The notes: generated by a model not told the origin, from the sequence alone. A DNA stretch of 64,000 bases from JAOPZW01 sp963835295 (GCA_963835295.1 CAWIEX010000011.1:1178001-1242000), one strand, 5' to 3'. Counted from the first letter of the stretch, positions 52,390 to 60,754 are shown. Translations and numbers: made by a program.

Positions 52390-53555
52390 CCCAGCGCGGC
52401 CGCAAACCGCGCGCCCAGCTCGGCGAGCCGCTCGGTCGGCTCGTTGCTGAACACGACGCGGACGTGCTGCGGGCCGTTGGCCGGCCCCCAGCCGTCCATC
52501 GGGGTGGCCGCCACGCGCCCGCGCTCGAGCAGTGTGCGCGCCGCCTCGCGCGCGGTGAGGCCGCGCGGCGAGACGTCGACCAGCAGCGACCAGCCGCCGG
52601 CCGCGGGAACCACCTCGTAGTCGGCCAGCTCCGCGACCACGACGTCGCGGCGGCGCTGCCACTCGGCCACGGCGGCCGCGACGTCGGCCTCGGGCGTGCG
52701 CAGGGCGGCGACCGCGGCCGGCTGGGTCAGGCTCACCGGCGTGACGACGTTGAACAGGTGCGCGCGCGTGACATCGGCCATGACCGCCCGCGGGCCGGCC
52801 ACCCACCCCACGCGCCAGCCGATCATCCGCCACTCCTTCGACACCGAGCCGACCGTGATCACGTGGTCGACCATGCCGTCGAGGGCGGCGGGATGGGTCA
52901 CGGGGCGCCCGTCAAAGACGATCCGCTCCATCGCGGCGTTGTAGATCAGCCAGCAGCCGAGCCTTCGGCACAGGCGTGCGATCGCGTCCCACTCGGGGCC
53001 GTCGAGCACGGCGCCCGAGGGCATCGACGGGTTCATGACGAACAGCGCGCGGGTGCGGTCGCCCGCCGCGGCCTCCAGCGCGTCGAGGTCCAGGCGCCAG
53101 GCGCCATCGCGACGCCGGAAGGGCACGAAGACGGGCGTCGCGCCGGCCATGCGCACGCGGCTGACCATGCCGACGTAGGTCGGGTCGGTGACGAGCACCT
53201 CGTCGCCCTCCTGCACGGTGGCCAGGAGGGCGTCGAGCAGGCCTTCGGTGCCACCGCAGGTGATGACGACGTCCTGCTCGGGGTCGTAGGCGACGCCCGA
53301 TTGGCGCTCCAGCCGCTCGGCGACGGCGACGCGCAGCTCGGCGAGGCCGTTGAAGGGCAGGTAGGAGTTGGCGGCGTCGACGCCCACGCTCGCTCGCGTC
53401 GCCTCGAGCACCGCGGCCGGGGGCGGGACGTCGGTGTCGAGGTTCTCCAGGCGCAGGACCTCGGGGTCTGCGCCCGCGGCGCGCGCGGCGGCGTCGACGC
53501 CGAGGTCCGGGAGGTCGGCCAGCCGCCGTGGGCGCTGCGTCGGTGAAGCAGTCAT
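52386..53555 (-). CDS. PLP-dependent aminotransferase (class I/II)
   Basis: A 389-residue fold type I aminotransferase. It shows YLPFNGLAELRVAVAERL (~66), TCGGTEGLLDALLATV (~95), FVMNPSMPSGAVLD (~170) and the lysine that binds PLP in VGSVSKEWRMIGWRVGW (~235). The substrate is unknown. The start lies only 23 bases from the XRE-cupin gene on the other strand, with a perfect palindrome between them. It is a likely target of that regulator. Confidence 0.9.
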   Translation of the reverse strand: MTASPTQRPRRLADLPDLGVDAAARAAGADPEVLRLENLDTDVPPPAAVLEATRASVGVDAANSYLPFNGLAELRVAVAERLERQSGVAYDPEQDVVITCGGTEGLLDALLATVQEGDEVLVTDPTYVGMVSRVRMAGATPVFVPFRRRDGAWRLDLDALEAAAGDRTRALFVMNPSMPSGAVLDGPEWDAIARLCRRLGCWLIYNAAMERIVFDGRPVTHPAALDGMVDHVITVGSVSKEWRMIGWRVGWVAGPRAVMADVTRAHLFNVVTPVSLTQPAAVAALRTPEADVAAAVAEWQRRRDVVVAELADYEVVPAAGGWSLLVDVSPRGLTAREAARTLLERGRVAATPMDGWGPANGPQHVRVVFSNEPTERLAELGARFAAALG

Positions 53556-53556
53556 A

Positions 53557-53578
53557 GCTGTCTGACAAACTAGACAGC
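53557..53578. promoter_or_regulatory. Operator between divergent aminotransferase and XRE-cupin genes
   Basis: GCTGTCT (53557-53563) and AGACAGC (53572-53578) are exact inverted arms with an 8-base centre GACAAACT. The whole fits in the 23-base gap between the aminotransferase ATG (53555) and the XRE-cupin ATG (53579), filling it. A dimer of the XRE regulator bound here would block both starts or promoters. Confidence 0.65.
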
Positions 53579-54124
53579 ATGGACGAGCCCGTCAACGCCC
53601 TCGCCGCCAACCTGCGTCGCCTGCGGGCCGAGCGCGGGCTGTCGACCGTCGCGCTGGCGCGGGAGGCCGGGGTGGCGCGCGCGACGCTCGCCCAGCTCGA
53701 GGCGGGGCGCGGCAACCCCACCCTGGAGACGCTGTACGCGCTGGCCAACACCCTCGAGGTCGCGTTGGCCGACGTCATCGCCCCGCCCGCTGCCGCGGAC
53801 GTCGAGGTCGTGCGCTCCGCCGAGGGCCCGCGCGTGACCGGCGCGGCGGTGCGGGCTCGCCTGGTGGCGCGCCTGTCGGGCCGCGCCTCGGTCGAGCTCT
53901 ACGAGCTGTCACTGCGGGCGGGCCGGCGCCAGGTGTCGGCGGCGCACCCCGCAGGCGTCGTCGAGCACCTGCTCGTCCACGCGGGCCGCGCGCGCGTCGG
54001 GCCGCAGAGTGCGCCGGTCGAGCTCGGCGGCGGCGACTACGCGCGGTATCCGGGCAGCGTCCCGCACATCTACGAGGCGCTCGCGCCGGGCCTGAGCGCG
54101 ACCCTGCTGATCGAGTCGCCCTAG
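53579..54124 (+). CDS. XRE-family regulator with cupin domain
   Basis: A 181-residue protein. Helix-turn-helix at about 10-60 (LRRLRAERGLSTVALAREAGVARATLAQLEAGRGNPTLETLYALA in outline), then a C-terminal cupin from about 105 (HPAGVVEHLLVHAGRARVG, DYARYPGSVPHIYEAL) that binds a small ligand. This XRE-cupin class commonly regulates adjacent amino-acid or polyamine catabolism genes. Here the partner is the divergent aminotransferase. Its stop TAG shares a CTAG with the converging recR stop. Confidence 0.9.
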   Translation: MDEPVNALAANLRRLRAERGLSTVALAREAGVARATLAQLEAGRGNPTLETLYALANTLEVALADVIAPPAAADVEVVRSAEGPRVTGAAVRARLVARLSGRASVELYELSLRAGRRQVSAAHPAGVVEHLLVHAGRARVGPQSAPVELGGGDYARYPGSVPHIYEALAPGLSATLLIESP

Positions 54125-54720
54125 AGCGCGCGGCGCCCGACGAGGGCCTTGCCCAGCGTGACCTCGTCGGCGTACTCGAGGTCGGCGCCCACCGGCAGCC
54201 CCGAGGCCAGGCGCGTGACCGCGACGTCGGGCGCGCTCTCGCGCAGCGCCGCGGCGATGTGCAGCGCGGTCGCCTCGCCCGTGGTCGTCGAGTTGGTGGC
54301 GAGCACGACCTCGCTGATCGAGCCGTTGCGCACGCGGGCGTAGAGCTCGGCGATCTTCAGGTTCTCGGGGTCGATGCCGTCGATCGGCGACAGCGCCCCG
54401 CCGAGGACGTGGTAGCGCCCGCGGTACTCGTGCGTGCGCTCGATGGGGATGACGTCGCCGGGCTCCTCGACGACGCAGATGAGGCTCGCGTCGCGGCGCT
54501 CGTCCTGGCAGATGCCACAGCGCGGCTCGTCGGCCAGGTTGAAGCACACCTCGCACAGGCCGATGCGCTCCTTGACCTCGCGGATCGCGTCGGCCAGCGC
54601 GTTGGCGTCCTCGGCGTCGCTGCGCAGGATGTAGAAGGCCAGGCGCTGAGCGGTGCGCTGGCCGATGCCGGGCAGCTTGCCCAGCTCGGTGATGAGGCGT
54701 TGGACGGGGGGCGGGTACAA
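54121..54720 (-). CDS. recR: Recombination protein RecR
   Basis: A 199-residue protein for recombinational repair of gaps, acting with RecO and RecF. It has the N-terminal helix-hairpin-helix (LGKLPGIGQRTAQRLAFYIL), a zinc module CEVCFNL...CGIC (~56-72), and a Toprim domain starting ICVVEEPGDVIPIERT (~82). The TTG at 54720 gives the family start MYPPPVQRLI. It is the last gene of dnaX-ybaB-recR, three bases after ybaB. Confidence 0.95.
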   Translation of the reverse strand: MYPPPVQRLITELGKLPGIGQRTAQRLAFYILRSDAEDANALADAIREVKERIGLCEVCFNLADEPRCGICQDERRDASLICVVEEPGDVIPIERTHEYRGRYHVLGGALSPIDGIDPENLKIAELYARVRNGSISEVVLATNSTTTGEATALHIAAALRESAPDVAVTRLASGLPVGADLEYADEVTLGKALVGRRAL

Positions 54721-54723
54721 GCG

Positions 54724-55056
54724 CTAGAAGCCCGGCAGGCCCAGCGAGCCCAGGTCCATGCCGCCCGTCAGGCCGCCGAGCCGGGTCTGCTGGAGCTCCT
54801 GCGCGGCGCGCAGCGCCTCGTTGGTCGCGGCGAGGACCATGTCCTGCAGGAGCTCGGGGTCGTCGGGGTCGATCGCCTCGGGAGCGATCGTGATCGCCTT
54901 GATCACGAGGTCGCCGGAGATCTTGACGGTCACCATGCCGCCGCCGGCCGAGGCCTCGACTTCCTCGTTCTTGAGCTGCTCCTGAGCGGCCACCATGTCC
55001 GCCTGCATCTTCTGGACCTGCTTGAGCATCTGCTGCATGTTGGGCGGTTGCGGCAT
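54724..55056 (-). CDS. ybaB: YbaB/EbfC nucleoid-associated protein
   Basis: A 110-residue protein: MQQMLKQVQKMQADMVAAQEQL as the first helix, a beta-rich middle (GGGMVTVKISGDLVIKAITIAPEAIDPDDPELLQDMV) and a second helix (AATNEALRAAQELQQ), the standard YbaB fold. It binds DNA as a dimer and affects recombination. Between dnaX and recR, as in most bacteria. The ATG overlaps the dnaX stop by one base. Confidence 0.95.
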   Translation of the reverse strand: MPQPPNMQQMLKQVQKMQADMVAAQEQLKNEEVEASAGGGMVTVKISGDLVIKAITIAPEAIDPDDPELLQDMVLAATNEALRAAQELQQTRLGGLTGGMDLGSLGLPGF

Positions 55057-57071
55057 CAGTTCTGCCCTCCGGGCTCGTCGGGTTGCGGATCGTCGGGGAC
55101 GATCTCCTCGGCGTCGAACTCCGTCTTGAAGCGTGCCACGAGCTCGTCCTCCGACGGCGGCTTGACCTCGGAGCGCTCCTCCAGCTCGCGCAGCTCGAAG
55201 ACCACGCGCAGCGAGCTGCCGGCCAGGCCGCGCAGCGCGTCGTCGACCGTGGCGCGGTGCTCGCGGCCATCGGCCATCTTGCGGTTGAAGGTGTCGTGCT
55301 CGGCGAAGGCCACGACGACCTCGCTCCCGCGCACCTCGACGGGATGCGCCTCGGCCAGGCAGGCGGCGAGCAGCCCGTTGTCGGCGCGGACGGCGTCGAG
55401 GACGGCCGGCCACAGGGTGCGGACGGCGTCGAGGTCGGGCTCGGCGAGGGCGGTCGCGGTCGGGGTGGGCTGCGGCGCGTGCTCGGGCGCGCTCCCCGCC
55501 GCTTCGGTCGGTGCTTCGCCCGGCGCGGGCGCGGGCGCGCTCCCCGCCCCTTCGCCCGGCGCGCGCTCGGGTGCGCTCCCGGCTGCTTCGCCCGGCGCGT
55601 GCTCGGGCGCGCTCCCCGCCGCTTCGCCCGGCGCGCGCTCGGGCACGCTCCCGGCCGCTTCGGTCGGCGTGTGCTCGGGCGCGCTCCCGCCTGCTTCGCC
55701 CGGCGCGCGCTCGGGCGCGCTCCCCGCTGCTTCGCCCGGCGCGCGCTCGGGTGCTTGCGTGGTGGATGGCGGCGAGGGAGGGGTGGGTGCCGGCGGGCGC
55801 GGCTGAGCCTCGGCGCCCTGCGCCTCCGGCGTCGGCGGCTCCGGAACGGCGCGCGGCGGCTCCACCGCCCGCGGAGGGTCCACGGCCCGCAGCGGCTGTG
55901 CCGGCGCGGCCGCGCCGCTCAGCGCGGCCTCCAGACGCTCGACGCGGGCCATCAGGGCGCGCGCCGCGGGATCGACCTCCGGCGCGGCGGCCTTGACCAG
56001 GGCGGCCTCCAGGCGCGTGCGCGCGTCGGCCCCGTCCTTGACGGTGCGCAGGGCTTCGGCCAGGAGGTCGAGCAGGCGCACGAGGCTCGATCCGGGGATG
56101 CGCCCGGCCTGCTCGGCGAGGCGCTCGTCGCGGTCCGGGGTCAGGCGCAGCTCGTGCGGCACCTCGCCGAGCGTCTGCACGACGAGCAGGTCGCGCGCGT
56201 GGGCCTCGAGGTCCTTGAGGAACTGGGCGATGTCGCGGCCGGTGTCGGCCAGGCGCGCGGCGGCCAGCCACGCGGCGCGGGCATCGCCGGAGGCCACGGC
56301 GTCGAAGGCCTCGAAGAGTAGGTCGACGTCGGCGACGCCGAGGACGGCGAGGACGTCGTCGGTCGCGATGTCGGTGCCGGTGTACGTGACGAGCTGCTCG
56401 AGCGTGCCGAGCGCGTCGCGGAACGAGCCGGTCGCGTGACGGGCGAGCAGCGCGACCGCGTCGGGCGCGATCTCGATCGACTCCGCGGCGGCGACACGCG
56501 TGATGACGGTGGCGATCTGCTCGACCGTCGGGCGGGCGAAGTCGAAGCGGTGGCAGCGGTCGACCACGGTCGGCAGGACCTTCTGCGCCTCGGTGGTGGC
56601 GAGGACGAAGATCGTGTGCGGCGGCGGCTCCTCGAGCGTCTTGAGGAACGCGTTCCAGGCCTGCGAGGACAGCATGTGCGCCTCGTCGAGGATGTAGACC
56701 TTCGAACGCCCGGACACCGGCGCGAACTGCACCGACTCGCGCAGCTCGCGGATGTCGTCGACCGAGTTGTTCGACGCCGCGTCCATCTCGATGACGTCCA
56801 GCGACGTGGCGCTGGCGATAGCCACGCACGACTCGCAGACCCCGCACGGCTCCACCGTCGGCCCGTGCTCGCAGTTCATGCACGCCGCGAGCATCTTCGC
56901 CATCGAGGTCTTGCCCGTCCCCCGCGAGCCCACGAAGAGGTAGGCATGGTGGACCTTGCCCTGCGCGACGGCATTGCGCAGGGTCCTCACGACATGCTCT
57001 TGGCCGACGACGTCCGCGAACGTTCGCGGGCGGTGGCGGCGGTACAGCGAGGGGCCGGCGGTCACGTTCAT
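55056..57071 (-). CDS. dnaX: DNA polymerase III subunit gamma/tau
   Basis: A 671-residue clamp-loader subunit. The ATPase core begins YRRHRPRTFADVVGQEHV and has Walker A VGSRGTGKTSMAKML (~40), a zinc module with four cysteines (CMNCEHGPTVEPCGVCESC, ~52-70) and Walker B VYILDEAHML (~123). A Pro/Ala/Glu-rich linker (~380-540) contains twelve-residue repeats (APERAPGEAAGS type; separate entry). The C-terminal tau part (~540-671) has VRTLWPAVLDAVRADN. No slippery frameshift site for a short gamma form was recognised. Start ATG 57071 follows the family N terminus. Confidence 0.95.
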   Translation of the reverse strand: MNVTAGPSLYRRHRPRTFADVVGQEHVVRTLRNAVAQGKVHHAYLFVGSRGTGKTSMAKMLAACMNCEHGPTVEPCGVCESCVAIASATSLDVIEMDAASNNSVDDIRELRESVQFAPVSGRSKVYILDEAHMLSSQAWNAFLKTLEEPPPHTIFVLATTEAQKVLPTVVDRCHRFDFARPTVEQIATVITRVAAAESIEIAPDAVALLARHATGSFRDALGTLEQLVTYTGTDIATDDVLAVLGVADVDLLFEAFDAVASGDARAAWLAAARLADTGRDIAQFLKDLEAHARDLLVVQTLGEVPHELRLTPDRDERLAEQAGRIPGSSLVRLLDLLAEALRTVKDGADARTRLEAALVKAAAPEVDPAARALMARVERLEAALSGAAAPAQPLRAVDPPRAVEPPRAVPEPPTPEAQGAEAQPRPPAPTPPSPPSTTQAPERAPGEAAGSAPERAPGEAGGSAPEHTPTEAAGSVPERAPGEAAGSAPEHAPGEAAGSAPERAPGEGAGSAPAPAPGEAPTEAAGSAPEHAPQPTPTATALAEPDLDAVRTLWPAVLDAVRADNGLLAACLAEAHPVEVRGSEVVVAFAEHDTFNRKMADGREHRATVDDALRGLAGSSLRVVFELRELEERSEVKPPSEDELVARFKTEFDAEEIVPDDPQPDEPGGQN
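55480..55757 (-). repeat. 36-bp tandem repeat within dnaX (12-residue units)
   Basis: The motif CTCGGG recurs at 55566, 55602, 55638, 55674, 55710 and 55746, exactly 36 bases apart, each in a unit reading APERAPGEAAGS (with variants EHTPTEAAGS and EHAPGEAAGS) on the minus strand. Degenerate units extend to about 55480. The frame is kept, so it lengthens a flexible linker between the ATPase and tau regions. Copy number may vary between strains. Confidence 0.85.
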
Positions 57072-57226
57072 CGAGTCTAGTGACCTCTGCCGGACGGTCT
57101 CCGCGAGCGCCCCGTCTCCGCTCTGCGCGGGCGTTTCTGCGCGGCCAGGCACCGAGGGGTGTGAGCGCTTGCGGAGAGTTGTGACGTTTGCGGTGTCCGC
57201 TGTGGCGGGCTGATCGCCATGCTGAG

Positions 57227-57275
57227 GGGGTGGGCTCGATTGGGAGTCATAGTGACCCCGAATGGAGCCCACCCC
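57227..57275. repeat. Inverted repeat at the start of the AbiEi/DUF559 gene
   Basis: GGGGTGGGCTC (57227-57237) and its exact complement GAGCCCACCCC (57265-57275) flank 27 bases. It overlaps the first candidate GTG (57230) and precedes a second GTG (57287). AbiEi-type antitoxins bind inverted repeats near their own genes, so this could be an autoregulatory site. Confidence 0.45.
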
Positions 57276-58177
57276 GCTGGGCGGAGGTGGTTGGGGCCGC
57301 TGAGCGGCAGTGGGGGGTGATGTCGCGCTCGCAGCTGCTCGAACTCGGCATCTCGGCCGCGGCGATCGCGACGTGGCGGCGCCGGCGACGTCTCCAGGTC
57401 GTCTACCGCGGCGTCTACGCGCTCGGGCACACCGCGCTGCGCGCCGAGGGGAACCGCTTGGCGGCGGTGCTGGCGTGCGGGCCCGGCGCCGTCTTGAGCC
57501 ATCGCAGCGCGGCCGCCCATTGGGGGCTGCTCCGGACCGATCAGACGCGCATCGACGTCACCGCCCCGCGCGGCCGCCACGGCGCCCCGGGGATCCGCGT
57601 GCATCGCTCTCGTTCCCTCGATGCCCAGGACACCACCGACCACCAAGGCATCCCGACCACCTCGGTCAGCCGCACGCTGCTCGATCTCGCCGGCACCGCC
57701 CGGCCCAGCGAGCTCGAGCGCGCGCTGGCGCAGGCCGAGCGCCTGCAGCTCTACGACCACCGCGCCATCCAAGCCACGATCGCCAGCGCCAACGGGCACC
57801 GAGGCACCCGCGTCCTGGCGCAAGCGACGACGAGAAAGCCCAAATGGACCCGCAACGAGTGGGAAGCCGAGTTCCTGGCCCTCATCCGCCAGGCCGGCCT
57901 CCCCGAACCCGAGACCAACGAGCCCTTCCACGCCGCCGACCACGGCCACTGCCAACCCGACTACCACTGGCCCCAACACCGCATCATCGTCGAGCTCGAC
58001 GGCTTCGAGACCCACTCCACCCGCGCCGCCTTCCGCGCCGACCGCGCCAAGGACGCCGCGCTGACCGCCTCGGGCCAGCGCGTCCTCAGGTTCACAAAGA
58101 ACGACGAACCCACCCTCGCGATCAAACGCGTCAGGGCCCTCCTCGGGCTGACTCAGCGCCCGGGCTTCGCCAGGTAG
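57230..58177 (+). CDS. AbiEi antitoxin-like winged-helix + DUF559 nuclease-like protein
   Basis: A 315-residue protein if begun at GTG 57230; starts at 57287 (GTG) or 57320 (ATG) are also possible. The domain beginning VVGAAERQWGVMSRSQLLELGI is the winged-helix N terminus of type IV AbiEi-like antitoxins. The C-terminal ~100 residues match DUF559, a Vsr/PD-(D/E)XK fold: NEWEAEFLAL, QPDYHWPQHRIIVELDG, then FRADRAKDAAL and a late RFTKND; the Asp and Glu of the motif are present. No toxin gene is adjacent. It sits between dnaX and a secreted-protein gene, within an insert that splits dnaX from the SRP RNA gene. Confidence 0.78.
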   Translation: MGSIGSHSDPEWSPPRWAEVVGAAERQWGVMSRSQLLELGISAAAIATWRRRRRLQVVYRGVYALGHTALRAEGNRLAAVLACGPGAVLSHRSAAAHWGLLRTDQTRIDVTAPRGRHGAPGIRVHRSRSLDAQDTTDHQGIPTTSVSRTLLDLAGTARPSELERALAQAERLQLYDHRAIQATIASANGHRGTRVLAQATTRKPKWTRNEWEAEFLALIRQAGLPEPETNEPFHAADHGHCQPDYHWPQHRIIVELDGFETHSTRAAFRADRAKDAALTASGQRVLRFTKNDEPTLAIKRVRALLGLTQRPGFAR

Positions 58178-59309
58178 CTCTTGCCCGCCGCCACCACGAC
58201 GGTCTTCGCGCGCACCTTGTCGCGGACCGTGACCGTCCCGCGGACGACGCGGGTCAGGGTGCCGGCGCAGCTGTCCTTGACCAGCCACTTCGTGCCACGG
58301 ACCGTGGCCGAGCTGTACTTGCCAGCCGTGCGGAACGAGCCCTTGCCGTCGCCCCACAGGTGGCGCTGCTTCTTCTTCGTCGCCGCCGCGGTGCGCCCAC
58401 CGCCGCGGCACGAGGCCAGCGGCTCGGTCAGCGCGAGGCTCGTCACCGAGCCCGGCTGGGTGACCTTGAACACGCCCTCGTAGAACCGGCCGGCCTGCGG
58501 CTTGCCGGCCACCTTGGGCACCGACGAGAGCTCCACCACGCCCGCCAGGGTGTCGACCGTGGAGCCGAGCGGGATCCCCTCGCTGCCGGTGAGATCGACA
58601 AAGTGGTTGCTGCCCGGCCGCCGGACCCGGACCTTGCCGCTGATCGCCTTGACCACCACCGTCTTGTGGAAGACCGGACCGCCGCCCCCGGCGCCCAGGA
58701 CGAGGCTCACGTTGTCGATGTAGCCGTCGTTATAGGACCCCTCGTCGCGGATGGCGTCGATGCGGACGGAGATGCCCCGCGTCCGCGCCGGGAGCAGCGC
58801 CGCGGCAGAGCGAGCGACGAACGTCGTCACCGAGGCGCGGTCCGCGGCCGTCACCGGGGCGAGGTTCAGCGCGCCGAGCGGCGCGGCGCCGGCGTCGAGG
58901 AACGTCGCGGTGACCGTCGCGCGATCGGTCTGCGACGAGAACCCTCCCAACAGTGCCGAGAGCGTCACCTCGAGCGTGCCCGCGTCGATCTCCGCCGCCG
59001 CACCCGACACGTCGACCAGCTGCGTCGCCGCACTCGCCGCGCTGTTGCCGCCCGCGAAGAGGTTGACCCTGCCGCCGAACGTGGTGGCATCGCCGACGGT
59101 CGGGAAGCCCGACGTCCCGTACTGGACCGTGGTGAAGGTCGACTCGACCGTCCACCCCGGCAGCGGAAGCTGCGTCGCCGAGTCAGCCGCCCCCGGCCCG
59201 CCTCGGCGCCCGGGTTGACGAGCAGGTTCCCGCTCGGCACGACCGCCCCCGCCGGCGCGGCGGCGAGCAGGGCGGCCGCGGCGAGCCCGACGAGGAGGTG
59301 TCCACGCAC
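58153..59309 (-). pseudogene. Frameshifted secreted protein with FecR-like C-terminal module
   Basis: Intact length would be ~385 residues. A signal peptide (MRGHLLVGLAAAALLAAAPAGA) and NLLVNPGAEAG start in one frame; after a probable missing base in the C/G run at ~59188-59199, the frame continues as GPGAADSATQLPLPGWTVES. Residues to ~215 look like a carbohydrate-binding beta-sandwich (GYIDNVSLVL end). The last ~170 residues are a FecR-like segment plus basic tail (KYSSATVRGT; VTVRDKVRAKTVVVAAGKSYLAK), the same module as in 14806-16497. Its 3' end overlaps the AbiEi/DUF559 gene by 25 bases. Decayed or mis-sequenced. Confidence 0.8.
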
Positions 59310-59367
59310 GCGCCGACCATCTCACGCCGCGCCGACCGCAAGCAAGGCGACGATAGGGTCCGCGCCC

Positions 59368-60753
59368 GTGCGCCGCGGCAAGGCCATCGGCTGGACGCTC
59401 CTGCTCGGTCTCGTCGCCTGGGCGCTGGCCGGCCGCGGGCTCGTCAACTACGACACGCTCTACGCGCTGGTGTGGGGACGCGACCTCACCCACGGGACGC
59501 TCCCCGACTACGACGTCTCGCTCGCCCCCACGGCCCACCCGCTCGCCACGCTGGCCGGCGCGGTCCTCTCCCTCCTCGGCGCCCAGGCCTCGATCGACGC
59601 GGCCATCGTCCTGGCCTTCGTCTTCCTGGGAGCCCTCACCTGGGTCACATACCGCCTCGGCGAGGAATGGGTCAACCGCGCCGCCGGCGCCCTGGCGGCG
59701 GCGATCGTCCTCACGCGCCGGCCCGTGCTCGACTTCGGCGCCCGCGCGTACGTCGACGTCCCGTACCTCACGCTGGTCCTGACCGCCCTGCTCGTCGAGA
59801 CCAGAAGCCGACGCGCGGGCGCGCCCGTCCTGGCGCTGCTCGGCGTCGCCGGCCTCATCCGGCCCGAGGCCTGGCTGTTCTCGGGCGCCTACCTCATCTG
59901 GCTGTGGGTCGGCGGCGTTCGCGACCCGCGGCTGTGGGCGCTGGCCGCCGCCGCGCCGCTGCTGTGGGCGCTCGGCGACCTCGCCGTCACCGGCGACCCG
60001 CTGCACTCGCTCACCGGCACGCGCGACACCGCGCAGCGCCTGCAGCGCATCACCGGCCTCGGCGAGGTCCCGGGGACCGTGCCGCGCCGGCTCGGCGAGA
60101 TCCTCCGCGAGCCCGTCCTCTTCGGCGCGGCGGGCGGAGGGGTGCTGGCGCTCGCGTTCCTGAGGGCGCGCGTCGCGCTGGGCGCCGCCGCCGGCGTGAT
60201 CGCGATCGTCGCCTTCTGCGTCCTGGCCGCCGCCGGCCTGCCGATCCTCGGCCGCTACCTGCTCGGTCCGGCGGCCATCCTCGCCATCTTCTGCGGGGCG
60301 GGCGCCTTCGGCTGGGCGGAGCTCCCGCGCGGGCATCCGTGGCGCCGACGATGGGCCTGGTTCGGGGCTCTCACCCTCGTCGGCCTGGTCGTCTTCATCC
60401 CGCCCCAGGTGGACCGCCTCGCCAACCTGCGCGATGCCCTGCGCATCCAGGACGGGATCCAGGACGACCTGCACGCCCTCACGCCGCGCCTGCTGTGCAC
60501 GCCGGTCACGGTGCCCAACCACCGCCCGGTGCCGCTGCTGGCGCTGTGGCTCGACGTCGATCCCTCGCGGATCGCGGTGGCCCAGGAGCAGCGGCCGCGC
60601 GCCGGCACCTACGTGGTGCCGACCAGCCAGCGCGTCGCGCGGCAGTACATCCTCGACCCGCGCGACGTCGACCCGCGCATCCCGCCGGCCCCGCCGAGCT
60701 TCCGGCCCGTCGGGGCGAACGCCTCGTGGCGCGCCTTCGCCCAATGCAGATAG
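59368..60753 (+). CDS. Integral membrane GT-C-type glycosyltransferase-like protein
   Basis: A 461-residue protein with about 9-10 hydrophobic helices. N-terminal helix GWTLLLGLVAWALAGRG is followed by a loop NYDTLYALVWGRDLTHG, with an acidic Asp where GT-C enzymes keep a catalytic acid (external loop 1). The later GLIRPEAWLF block is typical of mannosyl/arabinosyl-type GT-C proteins. It would move sugars from polyprenyl phosphate to a glycan or protein outside the membrane. A GTG start at 59368 gives a positive N terminus. The TAG at 60751-60753 ends next to the SRP RNA 3' end. Confidence 0.78.
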   Translation: MRRGKAIGWTLLLGLVAWALAGRGLVNYDTLYALVWGRDLTHGTLPDYDVSLAPTAHPLATLAGAVLSLLGAQASIDAAIVLAFVFLGALTWVTYRLGEEWVNRAAGALAAAIVLTRRPVLDFGARAYVDVPYLTLVLTALLVETRSRRAGAPVLALLGVAGLIRPEAWLFSGAYLIWLWVGGVRDPRLWALAAAAPLLWALGDLAVTGDPLHSLTGTRDTAQRLQRITGLGEVPGTVPRRLGEILREPVLFGAAGGGVLALAFLRARVALGAAAGVIAIVAFCVLAAAGLPILGRYLLGPAAILAIFCGAGAFGWAELPRGHPWRRRWAWFGALTLVGLVVFIPPQVDRLANLRDALRIQDGIQDDLHALTPRLLCTPVTVPNHRPVPLLALWLDVDPSRIAVAQEQRPRAGTYVVPTSQRVARQYILDPRDVDPRIPPAPPSFRPVGANASWRAFAQCR

Positions 60754-60754
60754 T

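Noticed and set aside
55566..55757. 36-bp repeats as a possible CRISPR array
   Set aside because: No spacers: units are contiguous, in frame and coding within dnaX.
57015..57028. Palindrome CGCGAACGTTCGCG as an SOS box
   Set aside because: Lies inside the dnaX coding region and lacks the spacing of known LexA boxes.
57310..60753. Open frame of over 1100 codons spanning several genes
   Set aside because: Only its last part (from 59368) is the real GT-C gene; the rest is antisense or out-of-frame reading of the DUF559 and secreted-protein genes.
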